From: Candidatus Gottesmanbacteria bacterium
Lineage (GTDB): Bacteria > Patescibacteria > Microgenomatia > 2-02-FULL-39-11
Length of the DNA stretch: 64,000 bases
Reading direction: 5' to 3'
Assembly: GCA_016186795.1 (NCBI GenBank)
Contig: JACPKY010000002.1
Span: 507,814-571,813 of the forward strand
Below, one piece after another: positions 23,790-33,293 of this stretch. The notes under the pieces were generated by a model. It was not told where the DNA came from. It made no database searches and saw only the letters and a list, made by a program, of their open reading frames with translations. The position numbers were made by a program, and so were the translations under genes. Positions within the stretch are counted from its first letter, which is position 1. Each line of letters starts with the position of its first letter.

Positions 23790-24365
23790 CTACATTGACC
23801 ACCGATACTTATCACCTATAACATCAACCTTGATAAATTTTCCAGGCTGAAGATAGTGAGACCTCTTATACTCCCACGTAAATGGTATGCCCTTCGTTTT
23901 GGCAGCAAGAATTAGTATTGGATCACCGTGAGAAATAGCAAGAATGCTCTCCTTGGAGTGTCTTTGTATCATCGTATGAAGAAATTTCATCATTCGAGAA
24001 GCTATTTCGTCAATGGATTCCTGTCCCTTTGCTACTAATTGTTGATTATACAATTTTGGCTGAATTTCAAGTCGATATTTGGAAAGTGGCATTCCCTGAA
24101 AAATTATCCTCACCTCGTTAAGGAGTCGACTTGTTGAAGCTTCAATACCTAATTTACTCCCTATAATTTTTGCCGTCTGTTTTGCTCGAAGCATTGGACT
24201 ACTATATATGTGGGTTATACCAAAGTTTTTGAGTTTTGTAGCTGCATTTTCAACATCTTTTATCCCTTTTTCCGAAAGGCCGAAATTCGGTAACCGGCCA
24301 TAAAGGATATCTTGCGGATTGTAGACTTGCCCATGCCGCATAAAATAAAGTGTTGTTTGATTCAT
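23790..24365 (-). CDS. Histidine phosphatase family protein (phosphoglycerate mutase-like)
   Basis: 191 residues. Catalytic RHG at 10-12 (LYFMRHGQVYNP), 'IYSSPMLRAKQTAKII' with the second phosphate-binding Arg, and 'ILAISHGDPILIL' with the second catalytic His. Small size and lack of the mutase-specific stretch suggest a phosphatase rather than a glycolytic mutase. The substrate could be a sugar phosphate. It starts inside the end of the GT4 gene (four-base overlap, ATGA). Confidence 0.85.
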   Translation of the reverse strand: MNQTTLYFMRHGQVYNPQDILYGRLPNFGLSEKGIKDVENAATKLKNFGITHIYSSPMLRAKQTAKIIGSKLGIEASTSRLLNEVRIIFQGMPLSKYRLEIQPKLYNQQLVAKGQESIDEIASRMMKFLHTMIQRHSKESILAISHGDPILILAAKTKGIPFTWEYKRSHYLQPGKFIKVDVIGDKYRWSM

Positions 24366-25567
24366 AGAAGAGTCTTATAGATTGACTGAATTTTTGCAGC
24401 CTGTTTATCCCAACAAAATGCTTGGCTTGATTTTAATGCATTTTCTCCAAACTGAGTTCGCTTCTTACTATCCTGAAGAAGCTCCCACAATTTTTGGGCA
24501 AGATCAAGACTATCTCCGTTTTCAAAAAGTCTTCCATTGACTCCATCTTTTACAAGATATCGTAACCCTCCAACGCGGGAAGCAAGAACACATGCACCCG
24601 AGGCCATTGCTTCTAGTGCTACCAACCCGAACGATTCATACACAGATGGCATGACCGTCACATCGGAAGCTGAGTAATAGAAAGGAAGGAGCGAATGAGG
24701 ACGGCTCCCTAAAAATTTTACACAGCACTCAATTTCTTTTTTGACGATGAGCTGTTTTATTTTTTTCACTTCTGGATGTTGCCAGAAAACCTGACTTGCA
24801 ATGTCACCCCCAATAAGAAGGACGCGAAAATTCTTCTGAAAATGAGGATATTTGCCCGAAAGAATAGATACCGCTTCGATAAGAAGTTGTAAACCTTTTA
24901 TTGGATCGATCCTTCCCACAAATAGAATAGTTTTCTTCGCCTTTGGAAGACCAAGTTTTGTACGTGAAAAAGACTTGTTATGAGGATGAAATACATTGTG
25001 GTTGACTCCGGGACTGACAATATGAAGTTTGCCAGGATCAGCATGATAAAATGTTTGCAAGTCATTTTTTTCAAATGGGGTAGAGGTAATGATTCCATTT
25101 GCATCTGCCGTGATTAATTTCTCATCGTGCTTTCTTCCTACCGATGAAATACCACCGTATCGTTCCTTCATAATTCCCAATGTATGAAACGTTTGAACAA
25201 ATGGTATATCGAGCTTGCGAGATACTTCTATGCCAATAAGTCCTGAATAAAAGTAGTGAGCATGAAAAATATCGTAATCAAGTTTCTTCTCGGAAATAAA
25301 CTGCAACATTCGTTTGGAAAATGTCCATACACCTCTTCTGTGATCATTGGCCGACTCGGAGAGTAAATGAATCACACGGACATTTTTATGAATTGTGAGA
25401 ATCCGTTCATCTTTCTCCCGATGAGCGCGAGTGAAAATATCAACTGGGGATCCAAGTTGTGCTAAGTTGTTTGAAAGATTGTATAGGTATACGCTCATGC
25501 CTCCTGATGAAAGCACTCCAAACCTGGTCAAAGGACAGGCCCAATACGAAATCATACCAATTTTCAT
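24362..25567 (-). CDS. GT4 family glycosyltransferase (MshA/sucrose-synthase-like)
   Basis: 401 residues from MKIGMISYWACPL at 25567. The N-terminal 'SSGGMSVYLYNLSNNLAQLG' and 'YDIFHAHYFYSG' and the C-terminal 'ILFVGRIDPIKGLQLLIEAV' and 'PSVYESFGLVALEAMASGACVLAS' (E-x7-E motif) are typical of GT-B fold family 4, closest in style to MshA and sucrose-phosphate synthases. Donor is a nucleotide sugar; acceptor unknown. It is divergent to the GT2 pair at 25651-27053. Confidence 0.88.
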   Translation of the reverse strand: MKIGMISYWACPLTRFGVLSSGGMSVYLYNLSNNLAQLGSPVDIFTRAHREKDERILTIHKNVRVIHLLSESANDHRRGVWTFSKRMLQFISEKKLDYDIFHAHYFYSGLIGIEVSRKLDIPFVQTFHTLGIMKERYGGISSVGRKHDEKLITADANGIITSTPFEKNDLQTFYHADPGKLHIVSPGVNHNVFHPHNKSFSRTKLGLPKAKKTILFVGRIDPIKGLQLLIEAVSILSGKYPHFQKNFRVLLIGGDIASQVFWQHPEVKKIKQLIVKKEIECCVKFLGSRPHSLLPFYYSASDVTVMPSVYESFGLVALEAMASGACVLASRVGGLRYLVKDGVNGRLFENGDSLDLAQKLWELLQDSKKRTQFGENALKSSQAFCWDKQAAKIQSIYKTLL

Positions 25568-25650
25568 ATATGTGGAATTCTCTCCGCTTATTGCAAGGGA
25601 GAGATAAACCATATATTATCAAAAACCAGCAAGAATAGACAATTTACCCT

Positions 25651-26346
25651 ATGTTTCTTAGCATTATCCTCCCTGCTTACAATGAAGCCGAAACCATTCC
25701 TACGCTTCTTTCGGCAATTGGGAAAATTCTCAAAAAAAGAGACTTCGAAATTGTCGTTGTTGACGACCACAGTCCTGATGGAACGTCTGAAGTATTACAA
25801 CTCCATTCCCCAAATATTCCTCGAGTGCGACTTGTCACAAATATACAAAGAATTGGACTGGCAAAATCGATTCTCAAAGGAATCAAATCGTCTAGAGGAG
25901 ACTATATCCTTGTTATGGATTCCGACTTTAACCATCATCCTCGATACATTCCAAAATTTATCTCTCTGGCAAAATCGTATGACCTCATTGTGGGATCGCG
26001 CTACATCAAAGGAGGAGGTATGTATGACCGCCCACGATTTTTTCTAAGTATGCTTTATAATCTTTTCGTTCGCCTCTTTTTAAATCTCCAAACGCATGAT
26101 AATCTCAGCGGATTTTTCCTCATGGAGAAAAAAAGTATCATGGATCTCACCCCACAAGAAGTATTCCAAGGATATGGAGATTACTTCATCCGACTCTTAA
26201 CGTATGCTCATCAGAAACCCCTGCGAATTTTTGAAATTCCGGTGTACTATGAAAAACGCTTCGCGGGTGAAAGTAAATCTCGCTTTTTACGAATGTTTCT
26301 TGATTATTCAAAAACTGTCCTTCAGCTTAAAAAGTCTCATTCATGA
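25651..26346 (+). CDS. GT2 polyprenol-phosphate hexose synthase (DPM1-like)
   Basis: 231 residues. 'ILPAYNEAETIPTLLSAI', 'EIVVVDDHSPDGTSEVL', the DxD motif in VMDSDFNHHP and 'HDNLSGFFLMEKKSI' are typical of dolichyl/polyprenyl-phosphate mannose synthases without C-terminal membrane segments. It makes the lipid-linked sugar that GT-C enzymes use; many such enzymes are encoded nearby. It overlaps the next gene by four bases (ATGA). Confidence 0.88.
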   Translation: MFLSIILPAYNEAETIPTLLSAIGKILKKRDFEIVVVDDHSPDGTSEVLQLHSPNIPRVRLVTNIQRIGLAKSILKGIKSSRGDYILVMDSDFNHHPRYIPKFISLAKSYDLIVGSRYIKGGGMYDRPRFFLSMLYNLFVRLFLNLQTHDNLSGFFLMEKKSIMDLTPQEVFQGYGDYFIRLLTYAHQKPLRIFEIPVYYEKRFAGESKSRFLRMFLDYSKTVLQLKKSHS

Positions 26347-27053
26347 AAATCTTCTGTGTAATTCCAGCACTAAATGAAGAAGGAAATCTTTCAGTCTTAA
26401 CAACTCAACTTGTTTACGCTTTGGAAAAGGAGGATGTATCCTACACCATTTTTTTTGTCCTTCAAGGGCATGACGGAAGTAAAACAATCTTAAATAAGCT
26501 TAGAAAAAAGAACTCTCATATCGAGTATGTCTACTACCCAAAAGCGTTAGGAATTGGACGATCCTATAGAACTGGTTTCCAAAATGTCAACAAATCTGCA
26601 ACTCATATCCTAACCCTCGATGCTGATTTAAACCACAACCCCGCAGATCTGCACCGTTTCCTGACAAACATGGCAAAAACTCGATCAGATATCGTCATAG
26701 GATCACGATTCATAGAAGGGGGTCGCTTTGATGATAAACGAGCATGGAAACGCATTATAAGTAAAGGAGTCAATTCACTCATACGAACTCTCATGGGTCT
26801 TTCTGTCCACGATGCTACATCAGGATATAGACTGATAACGAAAAAAGTGATAGTCGATATTACAGCCAAACTTTGTGAATCTGGGTATCCATTTTATCCG
26901 GAATTTATTCTTCGTGCCCAGAAAGCCGGATTTACCATTTCGGAAATTCCGATCACATACGCTCCGCGAATGTGGGGGAAAAGTAAAATGGGTAAAGTAA
27001 AAACGCTCTACGACTATATCAAATTCTTTCCCAAAATATTTCTCAATTTTTAA
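26343..27053 (+). CDS. GT2 polyprenol-phosphate hexose synthase, paralogue
   Basis: 236 residues, clearly a paralogue of the preceding gene: 'VIPALNEEGNLSVL', 'TLDADLNHNPADLHRFL' (DxD), 'DIVIGSRFIEGGRFDD', 'HDATSGYRLITKKVI', 'EIPITYAPRMWGKSKMG'. The usual VDD triad near residue 38 has become VLQGHDGS, so one nucleotide-binding Asp position differs. Having two synthases suggests two carrier-linked sugars. It converges on the GT-C gene at 27043 (11-base overlap). Confidence 0.85.
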   Translation: MKIFCVIPALNEEGNLSVLTTQLVYALEKEDVSYTIFFVLQGHDGSKTILNKLRKKNSHIEYVYYPKALGIGRSYRTGFQNVNKSATHILTLDADLNHNPADLHRFLTNMAKTRSDIVIGSRFIEGGRFDDKRAWKRIISKGVNSLIRTLMGLSVHDATSGYRLITKKVIVDITAKLCESGYPFYPEFILRAQKAGFTISEIPITYAPRMWGKSKMGKVKTLYDYIKFFPKIFLNF

Positions 27054-28584
27054 TAACCCATACCAGTGGAACATTCTCTCTTGCTACTTCATACACAATA
27101 GTGCCCTTTCGCGTTTTCTCCCCGAGATATGCAGAAAGACCATACATTGCGAAAAACGATTCTTTATTTAATATAACAGTGTAATCACTCTCCTTGTAAT
27201 TTTTGCTATTCACATATCTTTGTAAATCAGGACGAAGATACATTGACGCTGAACTCTGGGCCATAACAATGTGGACTACACTATCAATCGGCGCATGAGT
27301 ATTGAGCCAAGATACCGCATCTTTTTGAGGAGTACCCCAGAAATCCACATCAAACTTCCCCCATGCACCATATGTACCACCGATTATCCAATTGTAAAAA
27401 CTTGTCTCATAGGGATGAAAGCGAAATACATTGGTACCAAGTATCACAAAAACCAAAAGCCATACACATATCAAGACACGACGATTCAATCGAAGATACT
27501 TCAAAACTTCGGAAATTCCGATTCCGGAAAGGGCACTTAATGGGTAGATAACTTCCATGAAGTGCCGCACTCCGTCAATTGCACTGGTTTTTGGGAGAAA
27601 ATACCTGACAAGAGGAATGAAAAACCACATAAGTATGAGGCTATAGATGTGATTTTTGCCAAAAAAACGCTTCAAGCTGACTACGAGGCCTACAAAAAAT
27701 GCTGCAAGAATAGGTATAGGGGTCGTGATTACTAAATACACAAATGGGTAATACCAAGGGATATTAACACCAGAGTAGATGATTTCCCTATTAAAAAGAA
27801 CCGGCATATTCAAAGTATTTCGCGAATAAAAGGTAGGAAGCTCAAGGAGTTTACCCAAAGGGTCCCGCCAGAATGGCCACCAGAGGATAAGAGCAAAGAC
27901 CGGTGCAAGGATAAAATAAAGAAGAATACGCTTGTTTCTAAAGGATAACACCTCATTTTTTTTGGAAATGATAAGCCAAAAGAAGCATACAACTGGAATA
28001 AATATGGAATTTATTTTCGTGTTAAATGCAACAGCAAACGAAATTGAGGCAATGAAAAGATTTCTAAGCGTATTGATATGTACCAGTTTCCAAAAAAGAA
28101 ATACTCCCAGAGTAAAAAAGAATGCATTGGGTACATCCTTCATGTTTGTATGCAGGTAGCCAAAATGCATAGGAAGAAGGGCCAAAAAAAGTGAGCCGAA
28201 AAACGCTGCCACAACTCCAATCCATTCATAAAGCATGAGATATAGGAGACCGACCCCCAAAGATCCAATCAAAATCATCGGGAGGTTATAGGCGATATCA
28301 AATGGAAGAATATGTAATTTTTCATAGAAAAGTACTTGAGAAAGGGAAGGGATAATTTGAGTAAATGGCCCAAATGGATCTTCTACGGTTAATCGTGGAT
28401 CTGGTGGAGAAAAAGGAACAGGTGCTGGACTTCCAATCGATGGAACTGATATCCCAAGATGATACAAACCCGCATAGTGATGATAGTGATAGTCCCAGGA
28501 TATCCCGTAGTGAGATGAGACAATGAGATGGAGGAAAAAATACACTACCGTCAAACCTATAGCATATCGCCATTTAGTAGACAT
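27043..28584 (-). CDS. GT-C membrane glycosyltransferase (PMT-like, GT39/GT83)
   Basis: 513 residues. The first outer loop has 'SSHYGISWDYHYHHYAG' (acidic/His cluster) and the second 'FGYLHTNMKDVPNAFFFTLG' (the D-x-P motif of PMT-like enzymes). About ten membrane segments and a soluble C-terminal part of about 110 residues follow. It is the last gene of the minus-strand run 36786-27043 and starts inside the YfhO-like gene (11-base overlap). Confidence 0.75.
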   Translation of the reverse strand: MSTKWRYAIGLTVVYFFLHLIVSSHYGISWDYHYHHYAGLYHLGISVPSIGSPAPVPFSPPDPRLTVEDPFGPFTQIIPSLSQVLFYEKLHILPFDIAYNLPMILIGSLGVGLLYLMLYEWIGVVAAFFGSLFLALLPMHFGYLHTNMKDVPNAFFFTLGVFLFWKLVHINTLRNLFIASISFAVAFNTKINSIFIPVVCFFWLIISKKNEVLSFRNKRILLYFILAPVFALILWWPFWRDPLGKLLELPTFYSRNTLNMPVLFNREIIYSGVNIPWYYPFVYLVITTPIPILAAFFVGLVVSLKRFFGKNHIYSLILMWFFIPLVRYFLPKTSAIDGVRHFMEVIYPLSALSGIGISEVLKYLRLNRRVLICVWLLVFVILGTNVFRFHPYETSFYNWIIGGTYGAWGKFDVDFWGTPQKDAVSWLNTHAPIDSVVHIVMAQSSASMYLRPDLQRYVNSKNYKESDYTVILNKESFFAMYGLSAYLGEKTRKGTIVYEVARENVPLVWVIKN

Positions 28585-30715
28585 ACCGTTTATACCTCCG
28601 ATAAAAAATATATGTTATTCCAATCGACACAACGCTTATGACCCCCCCAACATAATAAATAGTTGGCTCATAGTATATCTCAACCGTATGTTTTCCTTTC
28701 TCAACAAAAAATGATCGAAATGCGACATTCCCCTGATAAAGTTTTCCTTTTTTTCCATCAATTTGCACATTCCATCCGGGATAGAAAGGCTCACTTGATG
28801 AAACAAAACTGTCACAAATTGCATCAACTGCTAAATAAATCCTATTTATTCCATACGATTTGATTTCTAGTGAGTTTTTTTGAGAAGCATTGCAGTTTGG
28901 AAGACTTTCATATGCTGATGTATTATCCGTTCGTAAAAGCAATACTTCTTTTTCCAGATCCACAATTCCGAGACGAAGTGCCGTTTTGAGAGGTTCAGAA
29001 TTCCCAAAAAATTGGATTTTATCTACAAAAAAATACCGGGGGAGAAATTTTTTAGCTTCGTACAATCTGAATCGATCTCCTTCTAAACGCTTTATAAAAT
29101 TTTCAGAGGATTTAATCTGATCATTCATTTTATCCGCAAGAATATAACGGATATTTAGAAACGGAATATAGGCAGAGTAAGGGTTCATTGGGGGAATTTC
29201 AACGTTAAAATTTGGAAGTGACGACGAGGGAGATTTATTGACAAGATCAATAAATTGATAGTATGAATCTAATAGAATTGGATTATATCCACTTGTTGAA
29301 TGAATTTTCAAAAATTGCGCCGCTTCAAAATCCCAATCTTGCCGAACATGTGAAGTAACAGGATAATCCGGAAGAACACGATAGAGACTTCTATCATCTC
29401 GTATCGCTTGTAGGAGATGTTGGTCAAAACGCGTATCTGGAACTTCTTCTAACCGAAGAAACTGATTTCCGTAGTGAAAAAGTTCAACTGTCGCAACGAA
29501 AATAATAATAATCTTGAGAATTTTCTTCTTGATCGCAAAAAGACTGATACCAGAAAGAAGAGAAAGAAGCAAAACAACAGGAATAAGATATTGAGAAGGA
29601 AAACGGAAAAGGCGAAACGGCGGGAATGTAGAAAAGAAAAAGGGATGGAGAAAAAAATTTTTCCCGAGCGAAAGTAAGAGAAAAAGAATAATTGCGCCGA
29701 GAATGAAAAAAAACCATTCATCAACTCTCTTTCTCCGAAATACATCTTGTAGAGTCTTTAGAATAAGAGTTAAAAAAAGAATTATAGGGACAATTCCTAC
29801 ATAAAAAGAAAGCTCAAAAAAATTTGGACCAGGACCGACATAGGAGTATTGTTCCGGAAATGGGTTTCCGTACCAAAACGGCTCGAGAAATAGCCGAAGC
29901 ATGGGAAGAGTATATGAACCCCAGGTTGCCAACTCATAGGCAAGTCCCTCTGCGCGAATAGAACTGCCTATAAACTCCAGTGTCGGTACATATTGGATTG
30001 CAGAAATTCCAAATGAAAATAGAATAAGTGTTGCCAGTATGAGTAATTCAGAGTGGAATAATTGGAGCTTCTTCTTTTGAATCGAATAAGAAAGAATCCT
30101 AACAAAAAAATAGAAAAGAAGAAGGCAAACTGTTGTCAGTACGACGAACTGATACCCGGCAAGTATCTGAAATGTCAGGGCAAATACTGCCAGAACCCAA
30201 TACTTACTCTGTTTGGTACGAATCGCTTCTACTGCCGCTCCGAAGACTAATGGCATCCAAATAACGGTTGAGATAATATCGATATGTCCCGCATATATAC
30301 GAGCTGCCATAAATCCCGAAAAAGCAAATATGATGCCGGAAAGATACGCTGAATAGATATCAGTAAACTTCCGCATGGACCAAAAGGCAAAAAATCCTGC
30401 AAGAACAATATGAATGTATAGATACATGGAAAATGCCAAGGGTAGAGGAAAAAGCAGAAAAATAACTGTGAAGGGGTAAAAAGGAGCGGTAGACGGATGT
30501 GCGAGAAAGGGCGTCCCAGAAAATGAATATGGATTCCAGAATGGAATTATTCCCTGCTTTACGTTTTCTACAAAATATGATTTCCAGAAGTAAAACTGGT
30601 CCTGAATATCTCCTCCGAAGATTAAGTAGTTGGAAGGAGGAAAGAGTGTTTTGCCAAAAAAAATGACCCCCAGAAGAATAAATATAAAAAGTGGAAGAAA
30701 CTTTTTCAGGATCAT
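28574..30715 (-). CDS. YfhO-like membrane protein (GT-C superfamily)
   Basis: 713 residues. 'LIFGGDIQDQFYFWKSYFVENVKQGIIPFWNPYSFSGTPFLAHPSTAPFYP' is the YfhO family N-terminal loop (GD-x-x-x-Q....WNPY-x-x-GTP). About 12 membrane segments, then a soluble domain of about 220 residues and a final membrane segment. In Gram-positive bacteria YfhO glycosylates lipoteichoic acid; here the acceptor is unknown. ATGA-type overlap with the LepB-CAP gene. Confidence 0.8.
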   Translation of the reverse strand: MILKKFLPLFIFILLGVIFFGKTLFPPSNYLIFGGDIQDQFYFWKSYFVENVKQGIIPFWNPYSFSGTPFLAHPSTAPFYPFTVIFLLFPLPLAFSMYLYIHIVLAGFFAFWSMRKFTDIYSAYLSGIIFAFSGFMAARIYAGHIDIISTVIWMPLVFGAAVEAIRTKQSKYWVLAVFALTFQILAGYQFVVLTTVCLLLFYFFVRILSYSIQKKKLQLFHSELLILATLILFSFGISAIQYVPTLEFIGSSIRAEGLAYELATWGSYTLPMLRLFLEPFWYGNPFPEQYSYVGPGPNFFELSFYVGIVPIILFLTLILKTLQDVFRRKRVDEWFFFILGAIILFLLLSLGKNFFLHPFFFSTFPPFRLFRFPSQYLIPVVLLLSLLSGISLFAIKKKILKIIIIFVATVELFHYGNQFLRLEEVPDTRFDQHLLQAIRDDRSLYRVLPDYPVTSHVRQDWDFEAAQFLKIHSTSGYNPILLDSYYQFIDLVNKSPSSSLPNFNVEIPPMNPYSAYIPFLNIRYILADKMNDQIKSSENFIKRLEGDRFRLYEAKKFLPRYFFVDKIQFFGNSEPLKTALRLGIVDLEKEVLLLRTDNTSAYESLPNCNASQKNSLEIKSYGINRIYLAVDAICDSFVSSSEPFYPGWNVQIDGKKGKLYQGNVAFRSFFVEKGKHTVEIYYEPTIYYVGGVISVVSIGITYIFYRRYKRYVY

Positions 30716-32082
30716 CTTTTCGTCAGCTCATTGTATAATTTCTCAATTTCCTGCCCCAACGACTTATCTTCTTCAACCATTTTTTGCTCTTCATCTGACA
30801 ACCACTGGTTTGCTTTCATTGTTGAAACTATTTTTTCTGCATTATTTTTCCGCTTTGTTAAAATTTGGAAAAGTTTCTCAACCTTCTCTTTATCAATATT
30901 CTCAGCAGTCCGAACCTGTTCCAGCGAAGGTATTATCGTATTGAGACTATCAATGAGACTTTGCCAGCTGTCGATTTGTTCTTTTGAGTAATTTGGCGGC
31001 ACATACCCTCCTAAATGGACAACAATCACTTGTGGGGTACAAGCATCTCGTCCTACGGAAACTTCAGAAATACCAATATCTTGATATTCTTTTGACAAGA
31101 GTAAATTTTTTGTCTCGGGAAAAGCCATAAAATTTTCAACAAGCTCTTCGGCATCATAATGCCCTTGAGTAAAAACCTCTGCGTAAAGGATATTCCTATA
31201 CCCAGCTTCTTTCACTGCCTGAGACATTTTTACACCGCTTCTTGTTGCCTCAAAGGAATAGTCATTTGTTGTTATCATGATATTCCCTCGTCTTTTTGCA
31301 GAGAGAGAAAGGAGAGGATTAAAAGCTAAATTTGGGATATTTTTTTCTTTTCGTTTGCTATTGAGAAGTCTTACAAATTCTTGGCTGTCAAGCGTTTCTG
31401 TTTGAGCAAGGAGATAATCGTTTTCGGTATTTCGCCAATTCCCTCGATATTCTCCTTGATTTTCCCACGGCAGAACATAGTGAATATCTTCCTCATCAAC
31501 AAGTCCAATATCAAACCGTGAATCTAGACTTGCCTTCCGATTATCTCCAAGAATAAAAAACTTTCCAGTTGGAATTGTCAGTTTGATACACGACTGCAAA
31601 AACTCCCCGCCATAGGTAGACCTTGGCTTTGCAGTAAAAGGCTCATCAAGCGTCTTTCCATTTACATACACAAATCCATCACGCAGTTCAATCGTATCAC
31701 CAGGTAGGGCAACAATACGCTTTACGAATCCTGTTCTTTCACCGTATTTTTTTTCTGTCAATTCTTCCGTTTTGGCATTTTCAAACTCAACAATATCACC
31801 TACTTTCAACGAATAGGCAAAGAGTCTTTTCCCAAAAAAGGGAATACCTCCAGGGTATCGGCGCATCTTTGGCCATGCAACAATTTCTTTGGCGGCAACG
31901 ACATCATCTATATTTTCACTTTTGGGAAACGTCGGGTACATTGATCCAGTACCTGCAATCTGTATTTCTTCAGATACTAAACCCATGGAGAGAAACAACT
32001 GTTGGATATATGGACGGGAGAAATACCAGTACCCGGCAAGGAGAACAATGAGGATGACGAGTGAGACCGCCTTCCGTATCAT
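30712..32082 (-). CDS. Signal peptidase I fused to a CAP/SCP domain
   Basis: 456 residues from MIRKAVSLV at 32082; a longer reading would enter the upstream GT4 gene. Membrane anchor about 4-22. The S26 domain (about 35-205) has catalytic Ser47 in GTGSMYPTF, Lys121 in GFVKRIVALPGD and GDNRKASLDSR (179-189). Residues about 230-360 form a CAP/SCP (PR-1-like) domain: 'FVRLLNSKRKEKNIPNLAFNPLLSLSAKRRGNIM', 'ILYAEVFTQG', 'DIGISEVSVGR'. A helical, probably coiled-coil tail ends it. I know no standard signal peptidase with such a tail. It sits in the surface glycan operon, so it may process exported surface proteins. Confidence 0.88.
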   Translation of the reverse strand: MIRKAVSLVILIVLLAGYWYFSRPYIQQLFLSMGLVSEEIQIAGTGSMYPTFPKSENIDDVVAAKEIVAWPKMRRYPGGIPFFGKRLFAYSLKVGDIVEFENAKTEELTEKKYGERTGFVKRIVALPGDTIELRDGFVYVNGKTLDEPFTAKPRSTYGGEFLQSCIKLTIPTGKFFILGDNRKASLDSRFDIGLVDEEDIHYVLPWENQGEYRGNWRNTENDYLLAQTETLDSQEFVRLLNSKRKEKNIPNLAFNPLLSLSAKRRGNIMITTNDYSFEATRSGVKMSQAVKEAGYRNILYAEVFTQGHYDAEELVENFMAFPETKNLLLSKEYQDIGISEVSVGRDACTPQVIVVHLGGYVPPNYSKEQIDSWQSLIDSLNTIIPSLEQVRTAENIDKEKVEKLFQILTKRKNNAEKIVSTMKANQWLSDEEQKMVEEDKSLGQEIEKLYNELTKR

Positions 32083-32101
32083 GGAACTAGTATAGCGTAT
32101 T

Positions 32102-33289
32102 TCACCAGGTAAGAATTGCGGGAGAAAATGTGGTGGTGAGTCGAGAGAGTTCTTTCTTGTACTCAACGACGATTTTTTTCCAATCAAATTCCCGAATGGT
32201 TTTTTCCCGAAGTGCAAGGCTAATTTTTTGCTGCTTCTTTGGGTTCTTCAAAAGCGAGACAAGAGCTCGGTGGATACTTGCAACTTTTGGCTTTACAATA
32301 ATCCCAGTTTCCCCATCAATAATTAATTCTTTTGTACCCCCGACATCTGTTGCAATCACCGAACACCCTGATGCTCCGGCTTCTAAAAGTACATTCGGGA
32401 ACCCTTCAAAATGGTATGAAGGATTTACCAGTATATCTGTATTTGCCAAAAGTGTAGATATTTCCTCCATATTCAACTCGTGAGTAAAGTAGATACGCTC
32501 TTTGGGAAATTGGTGGAGTTTATCATACACATGCCCACCACCTGCAAAGACGAAGTGGAGATGGGGATTTTCCGCAACCATTCCTTTTGCGACATCGTAT
32601 AGAAGTTGAGGCCCTTTTGTGGGTATCATCCGTCCCACAAAGGTAATAAGGATATCCTGACTTGTAAGCTTTCCCTTGCCTACTTTTGGAATAGTTCGTC
32701 CTTTTTGTCGTTTTGCCGGATTAAAAAAGTCTGTATCAACTCCCCCATATACCAATACGGGCTCATTAATACCGTAATTTTTGATAAGTTTAAGCGTTGC
32801 CTTATTGGTAACAGTAACTGAATCGTATAGCCTAAGTATAAGAATAGACATAATCCGTTCGATGATTTTGGAGACAACAGTGATTGTTTTTAAGGCATGG
32901 ATTGGACTGCTACTCGCATGATCGGTAAGAATTGTTTTAGCACCAAGCAGTTTTCCAACAAGTGGTGCCCACCATGAATTATCAAAAAACCTGGTATGGG
33001 AATTTACAACTTTGTAGTGATTTTTATTGGCCAACTTCCAAAGTAGACGTATGAGAGAGAAATAGTTCGGAATGGCAAACTGTCCACCGAGAATATCCAA
33101 ACAGGGAACTCTATAAATCATAAATCCTTTATATTCCTCAATACTCGGTGATTTTGTCGTGTTATAACAGATTACATCTACTTGTATCGAAGGATCGCTT
33201 TGCATGAGGTGCCTGTGAAGTTCCAGTGCATACTGCTGACTTCCACCAACGTGCGGGTAAAAATATGGAGTGATAAGAAGTATCCGCAT
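32102..33289 (-). CDS. GT4 family glycosyltransferase
   Basis: 395 residues. N-terminal 'LLITPYFYPHVGGSQQYALELHRHL'; C-terminal GT-B half with 'ITFVGRMIPTKGPQLLYDVA', 'IYFTHELNMEEISTLLANTDILVNPSYHFEGFPNVLLEAGASGCSVIATDVGGTKELI', all typical of family 4. Donor and acceptor unknown. It is four bases from the GT2 gene upstream and 19 bases from the LepB-CAP gene downstream. Confidence 0.9.
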   Translation of the reverse strand: MRILLITPYFYPHVGGSQQYALELHRHLMQSDPSIQVDVICYNTTKSPSIEEYKGFMIYRVPCLDILGGQFAIPNYFSLIRLLWKLANKNHYKVVNSHTRFFDNSWWAPLVGKLLGAKTILTDHASSSPIHALKTITVVSKIIERIMSILILRLYDSVTVTNKATLKLIKNYGINEPVLVYGGVDTDFFNPAKRQKGRTIPKVGKGKLTSQDILITFVGRMIPTKGPQLLYDVAKGMVAENPHLHFVFAGGGHVYDKLHQFPKERIYFTHELNMEEISTLLANTDILVNPSYHFEGFPNVLLEAGASGCSVIATDVGGTKELIIDGETGIIVKPKVASIHRALVSLLKNPKKQQKISLALREKTIREFDWKKIVVEYKKELSRLTTTFSPAILTW

Positions 33290-33293
33290 ATCA

